Shown here: piece after piece, positions 28,216 through 32,408 of the stretch
How the letters are laid out: each line of letters begins with the position of its first letter
Numbering within the stretch: position 1 is the first letter of the stretch
DNA from: a virus
DNA: 32,408 nucleotides
Virus record (IMG/VR): IMGVR_UViG_3300042466_000453
Span: 1 to 32,408 of that record
Direction: 5' to 3' (one strand)
The notes under the pieces: generated by a model
Told to the model about the DNA's origin: nothing
The model's database searches: none
What the model saw: the letters and a program-made list of their open reading frames with translations, nothing else
Program-made: the position numbers and the translations under genes

Positions 28216-29068
28216 TCTTCCTGACTCGTTCCAATTCACGCAACGTTTCATTAACAGCATAATGTTTTTTGGCCATCTGCACAGAGTGAGAGTTATGCTT
28301 AGCTGCCTCTATAAGAGATAGCTCAGATGATACTTCATCTGTATTAAGATGCTTCAAACTATACAGATCTGCTGTAATGTCAAGTTTATCCTTTACATGA
28401 CGTTTCCACCTGCGGGTAACCTGTTCTGGACGAATAGGTTTACCACCAGGTAATAAGCCTATAGAAAATATATAACCGGATATGTGATTACCAATCTGTT
28501 CCCTCCAGAAGGGCAGGGCTATTTCCTTAATTACCTTGGTTACCCAGCGTTTCTTTCGTCCCTTTTTGACAAAGACCTGGTAATATCCTTTATCTAAGTG
28601 TATGTTTTCTATACGTAAATCAAGTAGCTCAGTACGCCTGGCACCAGAGTGAAAGAAGATTTGTATGAATCTTAAGAAGACCGGGTCGGTTTCTTTTAAG
28701 TGTTCTATCAGTAATTTTCTTTGTTCTAGCGTCAGAACGGTACGCACAACCTCATCTTCCTGCTTTTTACGGAGTTGTAATACTGGATTATTTTCTATCA
28801 GTTCGTACTCCATAAGCTGTTCAAACAGCATGCCCAGGTAGGTTCTGTATGCGTTCCAGCTACGAGCAGAAAGATTTCTATCTTGCTCACACTGATCCAT
28901 TATCAAACGAACATGCTTACGCGTTATACGATGTGCTTCTATCTGATTATATCCCAGAGCCCGTATAGAAAGTTGGATATATTTCAATGAAGAAGCCACA
29001 CACTCTCGGGTATGTGGCTCCACTTTTAGCTTTGAAAAAGCGTAATCTAAAGATTTCGTAAGAAACAT
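28199..29068 (-). CDS. int: Tyrosine recombinase / integrase
   Basis: 289 residues. An N-terminal SAM-like core-binding domain (about 1-100) precedes the catalytic domain. Box I HSGARRTELLD has Arg144. Lys168/169 lies in FVKKGRKKRW. Box II is YSLKH at 236-240, with Tyr in place of His and Lys239 where Arg is usual. His261 and the nucleophile Tyr270 (AKKHY) follow. A Lys in box II (YSxKH) occurs in some Bacteroidota integrases as I recall. The gene reads away from attP, which lies 26 bp upstream of its ATG, the common int-attP layout. Confidence 0.9.
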   Translation of the reverse strand: MFLTKSLDYAFSKLKVEPHTRECVASSLKYIQLSIRALGYNQIEAHRITRKHVRLIMDQCEQDRNLSARSWNAYRTYLGMLFEQLMEYELIENNPVLQLRKKQEDEVVRTVLTLEQRKLLIEHLKETDPVFLRFIQIFFHSGARRTELLDLRIENIHLDKGYYQVFVKKGRKKRWVTKVIKEIALPFWREQIGNHISGYIFSIGLLPGGKPIRPEQVTRRWKRHVKDKLDITADLYSLKHLNTDEVSSELSLIEAAKHNSHSVQMAKKHYAVNETLRELERVRKIKNEL

Positions 29069-29093
29069 GGTTAACTTTTTTAGTAGTTATACC

Positions 29094-29191
29094 ACGTAAC
29101 TCATTGATAATCAAGTGGGAGTTGACGGGATCGAACCGCCGACCCTCTGCTTGTAAGGCAGATGCACACGTTGATAATCAATTAGTTACGT
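29094..29191 (-). other. attP: tRNA-Val(UAC) 3' half between inverted arms
   Basis: On the minus strand, 29165-29115 reads GCATCTGCCTTACAAGCAGA..., then a T-arm and AACTCCCAC: the anticodon arm (TAC), T-arm and acceptor 3' strand of tRNA-Val. The 5' acceptor and D-arm are missing, so this is not a tRNA gene. It is flanked by ACGTAACTcATTGATaATCAA (29094-29114) and its inverted copy (29171-29191), 19 of 21 identical. The anticodon stem TCTGC/GCAGA around the 7-nt loop probably marks the crossover. Integration would restore the host tRNA. Confidence 0.85.
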
Positions 29192-29226
29192 AGGCTTATT
29201 AACAGAAAACGTACATGTAAATATAC

Positions 29227-29261
29227 AAAATCTAATAATCCTGTGAAAAGATGTAATTTTG
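29227..29261 (+). promoter_or_regulatory. Promoter of the HTH paralogue gene, Bacteroidota-type -7
   Basis: TAATTTTG at 29254-29261 matches the Bacteroidota -7 consensus TAnnTTTG, 24 nt before the ATG at 29286. CAAAATCTAATAaTCCT (29227-29243) is nearly repeated at 29701 before the second paralogue (CAAAATCTAATATCCT). No clear -33 TTTG is seen. Confidence 0.5.
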
Positions 29262-29285
29262 TTTTGGTCTAAAAAGAAGAACTTT

Positions 29286-29642
29286 ATGGCACACAAACGT
29301 CTTTCACATGATCAGGTAGAACAGATGAAACTGATGGTTAAAAACGGTAATTCTCCTGAAGATATAGCCAAACATTTTGGAGTAGCTATTTCATCCGTAC
29401 ACAATTATAAAGCTAGGTTTAAAGCTGATGGGTTTAAATTCCCTTCAGTTAGAGGTAAACGTCCTACTGGTTCAGTAGAAACAATAAGACCAGTTTCTAA
29501 TGCTACAGGACAAATTAGCTCATCATCTCAACAGATAAATTCTGAAGAGTATAATTTTATAGTTAACGGAACCTCTGTTAAAATATCTGGCCATGCTAAA
29601 AATATTAACATAAATAAAGATAGCATGGAAATCAACTTCTAA
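29286..29642 (+). CDS. HTH protein, paralogue 1
   Basis: 118 residues from the ATG at 29286. An upstream start at 29259 would overlap the -7 element. The N-terminal helix-turn-helix is RLSHDQVEQMKLMVKNGNSPEDIAKHFGVAISSVHNYKARFKADGF. A Ser/Gln-rich linker follows, then a short C-terminal beta segment, FIVNGTSVKISGHAKNININKDSMEINF. The next protein has the same three-part design. Probably a DNA-binding regulator. A terminator follows. Confidence 0.7.
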   Translation: MAHKRLSHDQVEQMKLMVKNGNSPEDIAKHFGVAISSVHNYKARFKADGFKFPSVRGKRPTGSVETIRPVSNATGQISSSSQQINSEEYNFIVNGTSVKISGHAKNININKDSMEINF

Positions 29643-29669
29643 ACTAGTACACATACTAGTTAAAGCAAG

Positions 29670-29698
29670 CCGTGATAAAATATCACGGTTTTTTTTAT
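29670..29698 (+). terminator. Rho-independent terminator
   Basis: CCGTGATA-aaa-TATCACGG followed by eight T, 28 nt after the stop at 29642. Just before it, ACTAGT-acacat-ACTAGT forms a second small dyad. Confidence 0.9.
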
Positions 29699-29721
29699 TT
29701 CAAAATCTAATATCCTAGAAC

Positions 29722-30069
29722 ATGTTTACAAGTAAAGTAGACTCAAACACTCAGCAAGAAGTAAATAAAATGCTGGTTAGTGGTGAAAAACTAAGTGACG
29801 TAGCTTCAGTATCCGGATTAAGTTATGCTCAAGTATCTTATATCCGAAAGAAACTAGTAAAAGCAGGAGCCCTGCAACCGTTGTACAGAACAGCGAGGAA
29901 AAAAAGAGCTACACGTCAAACAAAGACGAACGCAGCAACAAATCAAACTATCGTTAACCCGTCATCTACTAATCAAGGATTTAAACTTATGGTTAACGGA
30001 ACTACACTAGATATTCAAAATGTTAAAAGTGTATACGTATCTCCTGAAGTAGTTGACATTAAATACTAA
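29722..30069 (+). CDS. HTH protein, paralogue 2
   Basis: 115 residues. The HTH part is NTQQEVNKMLVSGEKLSDVASVSGLSYAQVSYIRKKLVKAG. A basic linker (ARKKRATRQTKTNAATNQT) leads to the C-terminal FKLMVNGTTLDIQNVKSVYVSPEVVDIKY, which aligns with FIVNGTSVKISGHAKNININKDSMEINF of paralogue 1. Similar leaders upstream suggest a duplication that included the promoter region. Function inferred as DNA-binding. Confidence 0.7.
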   Translation: MFTSKVDSNTQQEVNKMLVSGEKLSDVASVSGLSYAQVSYIRKKLVKAGALQPLYRTARKKRATRQTKTNAATNQTIVNPSSTNQGFKLMVNGTTLDIQNVKSVYVSPEVVDIKY

Positions 30070-30076
30070 ACACACT

Positions 30077-30247
30077 ATGCTAGAATGGTTGAACAAGCTA
30101 TTTCCGTGGACCAAGGTAAAAGTACTTGAGCAGGAAAACAAAGAGCTCAGGGAAAAACTGGTGGAGAGGCAAGAACACATCAACAAAACTAATGCATACT
30201 GGAAACGTCGTTTCAACGACCTTATGCGTAGTAAAACTACCCACTAA
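30077..30247 (+). CDS. Small coiled-coil protein
   Basis: 56 residues from the ATG at 30077: MLEWLNKLFPW, then a continuous charged helix (KVKVLEQENKELREKLVERQEHINKTNAYWKRRFNDLMRSK) with heptad-like Leu spacing. It starts 7 nt after paralogue 2, so it is in the same operon. Could be a dimerising partner. Function unknown. Confidence 0.6.
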   Translation: MLEWLNKLFPWTKVKVLEQENKELREKLVERQEHINKTNAYWKRRFNDLMRSKTTH

Positions 30248-30253
30248 AAATAT

Positions 30254-30310
30254 TATAGCTCTATTATCCATAGTTCTATTTGTAGACCTTTGGTTATGTT
30301 AGTTCTACAA
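30254..30310 (+). promoter_or_regulatory. Promoter-like region with shared 19-mer and TTGTAGA/GTTCTACAA copies
   Basis: TATAGCTCTATTATCCATA (30254-30272) is identical to the minus-strand sequence at 9146-9164. It is followed by TTTGTAGACC (30280) and the inverted GTTCTACAA (30302-30310). The 95-nt gap has no gene and precedes the ATG at 30342. Confidence 0.5.
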
Positions 30311-30341
30311 GTTAGCTTTATACTAATATAAATGCTAACCC

Positions 30342-30602
30342 ATGCTCTACCAGTTACCAAATGGTAAGGTAATTGAGATAAGCACCGAGCAGTATGTTGA
30401 AATGTCCGATGAAGAACTGGAATATCTTATTGCATATAACTACGGAGACGTCATGGAAGATCCATGGTTTGGATCCGTCCTTAGTAAGAAAGATAACACC
30501 ATATCAGAAGATATATTAGATGTAGCACCGGACTTAACTGACATACCTGATACAGATAAGATATCCTATAGTGATATAGACTATAATCCTGAAGAGGACT
30601 AA
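30342..30602 (+). CDS. Small acidic conserved phage protein
   Basis: 86 residues: MLYQLPNGKVIEISTEQYVEMSDEELEYLIAYNYGDVMEDPWFGSVL, then an Asp/Glu-rich tail (DILDVAPDLTDIPDTDKISYSDIDYNPEED). The 'YQLPNGKVI.i..E.Y..MsDEEL.YLI' segment is a recurrent phage protein start as I recall. The acidic C-terminus may mimic DNA or bind a partner; inference. A terminator follows 25 nt after the stop. Confidence 0.65.
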   Translation: MLYQLPNGKVIEISTEQYVEMSDEELEYLIAYNYGDVMEDPWFGSVLSKKDNTISEDILDVAPDLTDIPDTDKISYSDIDYNPEED

Positions 30603-30627
30603 CTTCTTTATTATTCAAGTAATCAAG

Positions 30628-30664
30628 CCCCTGGGGACTAACTGTCCTTGGGGGTTTTATTTTT
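30628..30664 (+). terminator. Rho-independent terminator
   Basis: CCCC-tg-GGAC...GTCC-tt-GGGG with a short loop, followed by TTTTATTTTT. Confidence 0.85.
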
Positions 30665-30686
30665 TAATCAACTAAAATACCTAACA

Positions 30687-31154
30687 ATGGGTAAAGTAGT
30701 AGTTTCAGCCGATCAAAACGGTAATGTGATTGGCATATCAGAAAACAATCCCGAGTACGGTTACGTACGTGTAGAGCAGACTGGAAGTTTTATCAATGAC
30801 CAAGGTTGGCTCCGTATCAGCAGACGTTCTGCATTAATCAAAGGTCTTGTAAAAGACTTAGTAGAAACCGGTTTTTCTGCAGGCCAGGAAATTCCAGGTA
30901 AGATTGTAGTTATAGAGTCTTTGACTCCATTTAACTCAGAGAATCCTGAAAGAGATCTCAAGATTGCAGGTGATACAGGTGTAATATGCCGCTATGATGA
31001 TCAGCCTATTTATCGTCAAAGCTTCTATACATCTAACTTGAATGCTAATGACCAGTTCATTGTGCATACTAACTCACAGGAAATCAAAGAAGTACAAGCA
31101 GCACAACGTTCTATTTCTGCATTAACCTTAAAAACTGAAGCAGTTCAGTTATAA
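30687..31154 (+). CDS. Conserved phage protein, possibly ssDNA-binding
   Basis: 155 residues from the ATG at 30687. A start at 30648 would lie in the terminator. It begins MGKVVVSADQNGNVIGISENNPEYGYVRVEQ, then GWLRISRRSALIKG, GQEIPGKIVVIESLTPFNSENPERDLKIAGDTG, and CRYDDQPIYRQSFYTSN. The beta-rich, OB-like pattern resembles a conserved protein of Bacteroidota phages, as I recall. ssDNA binding is a guess from fold type, not from a motif. It lies alone between two terminators. Confidence 0.6.
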   Translation: MGKVVVSADQNGNVIGISENNPEYGYVRVEQTGSFINDQGWLRISRRSALIKGLVKDLVETGFSAGQEIPGKIVVIESLTPFNSENPERDLKIAGDTGVICRYDDQPIYRQSFYTSNLNANDQFIVHTNSQEIKEVQAAQRSISALTLKTEAVQL

Positions 31155-31175
31155 TAGTTAGCATAAAAACAACTA

Positions 31176-31204
31176 AAAGCCCGGGAGAAATCCTGGGCTT
31201 TTTT
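31176..31204 (+). terminator. Rho-independent terminator
   Basis: AAAGCCC-g-GGA-GAAA-TCC-t-GGGCTTT followed by further T residues. Confidence 0.9.
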
Positions 31205-31205
31205 C

Positions 31206-31255
31206 TTGTAGAACTCGTATAAATTCTCTAACTTCACCTCTCTAATTTGTAGAAC
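31206..31255 (+). promoter_or_regulatory. Promoter-like region with two TTGTAGAAC boxes
   Basis: The box TTGTAGAACTC-n4-AA-n-TTCTCTAA (31206-31231) matches that at 24332-24357. A second TTTGTAGAAC (31246-31255) abuts the ATG at 31256. It follows a terminator directly. Confidence 0.6.
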
Positions 31256-31771
31256 ATGTACAACCCTAACAAAACCGTTACCGCCAACTCTAAAGGTATT
31301 ATTATATCCTTCAGAGACTGTAACAAGCACAAGTACATACCCTATCAATCCAAAGCTGTACAAGAAATACAGTTAGGAAAGGCTAAGTACCAACAGCTTG
31401 ACAGACCTGTGTTTAATAAAACACAACAAAAACTCTATGCAGAAACCGTTTATGGACTTACGGTACTATCAGCTGAGCAAATTAAGGAACTCTCCCCTAA
31501 ACGTAAACATGAGATTATCTCAGTGTACAAACGTGTACAACATTTCCTTAATAAGCTGAAACAGGAAGTAATAAACGAGCAGGTGAATGCACTATTGTCT
31601 GCATTATTTCACAAGTCATTATTTATTAAACAAATGTGTGAGGTTAAGTCTTACGATCGTGGGTACAAAGATCGTCACACATTTAAAGAATTAGGACTGA
31701 CTCAAGAAAAGATTGCTGAGAAGCTAGTTAATGCTGGCTTATTACCATCAAACTTTTTTGAGTTAGCATAA
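31256..31771 (+). CDS. Conserved phage protein of unknown function
   Basis: 171 residues. ISFRDCNKHKYIPYQSKAVQEIQLGKAKYQQLDRPVFNKTQQKLYAETVYGL (about 17-68), then HEIISVYKRVQHFLNKLKQEVINEQV, and a C-terminal FKELGLTQEKIAEKLVNAGLLPSNFFEL. The layout, with Asn-Leu-x-Lys-Gln in the middle and 'LP.NFF.L' at the end, matches a family seen in many Bacteroidota phages, as I recall. Mostly helical, no enzyme motif. Driven by its own promoter region. Confidence 0.65.
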   Translation: MYNPNKTVTANSKGIIISFRDCNKHKYIPYQSKAVQEIQLGKAKYQQLDRPVFNKTQQKLYAETVYGLTVLSAEQIKELSPKRKHEIISVYKRVQHFLNKLKQEVINEQVNALLSALFHKSLFIKQMCEVKSYDRGYKDRHTFKELGLTQEKIAEKLVNAGLLPSNFFELA

Positions 31772-31784
31772 CTAAATCCGCACT

Positions 31785-32003
31785 ATGGAAACCATATTTA
31801 TAACTAATGGAGATGTACGGCTTGTTCTTGTTCCCAAGAATGAGCTAGATAGAATACTTCTATCCAAACTGACTGAATCAGGTCCTGTATCTCTGGAATT
31901 GATTAGTCAACCTATAGGTATCCTGGGGCAGTCTGTAAAAGATGCCCTGGTTCTTCAACCTAAAATACAGCATGATGCTACTGACAAAAACCAAGATCTG
32001 TAA
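31785..32003 (+). CDS. Small conserved phage protein
   Basis: 72 residues: METIFITNGDVRLVLVPKNELDRILLSKLTESGPVSLELISQPIGILGQSVKDALVLQPK, then a polar tail. The N-terminal 'ITNGD.RLVL.P.ne.d.iLL..L...GPV' is a repeated phage pattern. The end overlaps the HNH gene by about 29 nt. Function unknown. Confidence 0.6.
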   Translation: METIFITNGDVRLVLVPKNELDRILLSKLTESGPVSLELISQPIGILGQSVKDALVLQPKIQHDATDKNQDL

Positions 32004-32364
32004 TGGCTGCAGTCAAAGCAAAGTAATATGGAAATCCCATGGTAAAGACAAGTACTGTAAAGAGTGCTGGTATACTATGGAAAAGCCTAAGTCTATCTCA
32101 CCTGTCTCTAAAAAAAGACGGGGTGAGATGGACGAATATTCCAAAAAACGTGACTTGTTTCTAATAGCCAATCCTACCTGCCATGCTAAACTAGTTGGAT
32201 GTACCAGTAAAGCTACTGATGTACACCATATGATGGGACGTGTAGGAGATAACTATTTAAACATGTCTACCTGGAAAGCACTTTGTAGAAACTGCCACAG
32301 ATGGGTAGAAGAAAACCCAGAAGAAGCTAAGGAACTTGGTTTATCTGATAACAGATTAAACTAA
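31975..32364 (+). CDS. HNH endonuclease with zinc ribbon
   Basis: 129 residues from the ATG at 31975 (31972 is also possible). N-terminal ribbon: ICNGCSQSKVIWKSHGKDKYCKECW. HNH core: ANPTCHAKLVGCTSKATDVHHMMGR, YLNMSTWKALCRNCHRWVEENP, with the VHH, Asn and C..CH positions in place. Phage HNH enzymes serve in packaging, as homing nucleases or in DNA processing. It lies among replication/early genes here, away from terL, so its role is open. Confidence 0.8.
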   Translation: MLLTKTKICNGCSQSKVIWKSHGKDKYCKECWYTMEKPKSISPVSKKRRGEMDEYSKKRDLFLIANPTCHAKLVGCTSKATDVHHMMGRVGDNYLNMSTWKALCRNCHRWVEENPEEAKELGLSDNRLN

Positions 32365-32370
32365 TTATTT

Positions 32371-32408
32371 ATGGAACAAAGACTAATAGGACACGTAGGA
32401 GTAGACTC
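32371..32408 (+). CDS. Start of a gene cut by the window end
   Basis: ATG at 32371 with 12 open codons, MEQRLIGHVGVD, running off the end. It follows the HNH stop by 6 nt behind an 'aattattt' leader. Too short to identify. Confidence 0.5.
   Translation, partial: MEQRLIGHVGVD

Noticed and set aside
29115-29165. Complete tRNA-Val gene
   Set aside because: The 5' acceptor strand and D-arm are absent; only the 3' half is present, next to an integrase, so it is an attachment core.

Overview
The window looks like part of a tailed bacteriophage (Caudoviricetes) genome whose host is in the Bacteroidota. Host evidence: a tmRNA with Bacteroidota-type 5' and 3' ends; no Shine-Dalgarno sites, with A-rich leaders in front of starts instead; a TAnnTTTG-type -7 element at 29254; and RNA 3' ends without encoded CCA. 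The phage lineage is less certain. The order TerL, portal, scaffold, major capsid, connector, with a nearby IHF-like gene, resembles crAss-like and related Bacteroidota phages, but I cannot place it by sequence alone. The standard genetic code fits throughout.

Layout. Positions 1-14640 (minus strand) form the virion block. Read in the direction of transcription it holds a small conserved gene, TerL, a small gene, portal, scaffold, major capsid protein, a putative capsid protein, connector, a ferritin/Dps-like protein, an abundant virion (tail?) protein, small virion proteins and tail-fibre-like proteins. Positions 14658-14898 hold a tRNA-Met(CAU) and an odd 157-nt leucine-type tRNA-like gene. 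Positions 14931-19587 (minus) are a tightly overlapping operon of accessory genes: an arginyl/leucyl-tRNA-protein transferase-like protein, a PD-(D/E)XK nuclease, Cys-rich and winged-helix proteins, an IHF/HU-like protein and a GNAT acetyltransferase. An HxlR-type regulator (19800-20135, minus) sits at the divergent junction, next to nested inverted repeats and three CCCCCGG repeats.

Positions 20300-28215 (plus) are an accessory or early region of very small genes: lipoproteins, membrane peptides, DNA-binding proteins, a NADAR protein and Zn-ribbon proteins. They are interleaved with several ORF-free stretches that look like structured RNAs, and with a phage-encoded tmRNA (25591-26102) that appears to specify an unusually long 26-residue tag. 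Positions 28199-29191 (minus) carry a tyrosine integrase and an attP made of the 3' half of a tRNA-Val(UAC) gene between inverted 21-bp arms. The same promoter-like box occurs on both sides of attP (24332 and 31206), so this is probably the free, non-integrated form of a temperate phage. Positions 29286-32408 (plus) continue with paralogous HTH proteins, conserved phage proteins and an HNH endonuclease.

How the genes may work together. The integrase, attP, IHF-like protein and HxlR regulator fit a lysogeny module. The lipoproteins and NADAR protein fit defence against rivals or counter-defence. The most unusual theme is translation and proteolysis: a tmRNA that adds a C-terminal tag, an Ate/Bpt-like enzyme that in its family adds an N-terminal residue, and an aberrant tRNA encoded close to it. 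The functional link between these is inference.
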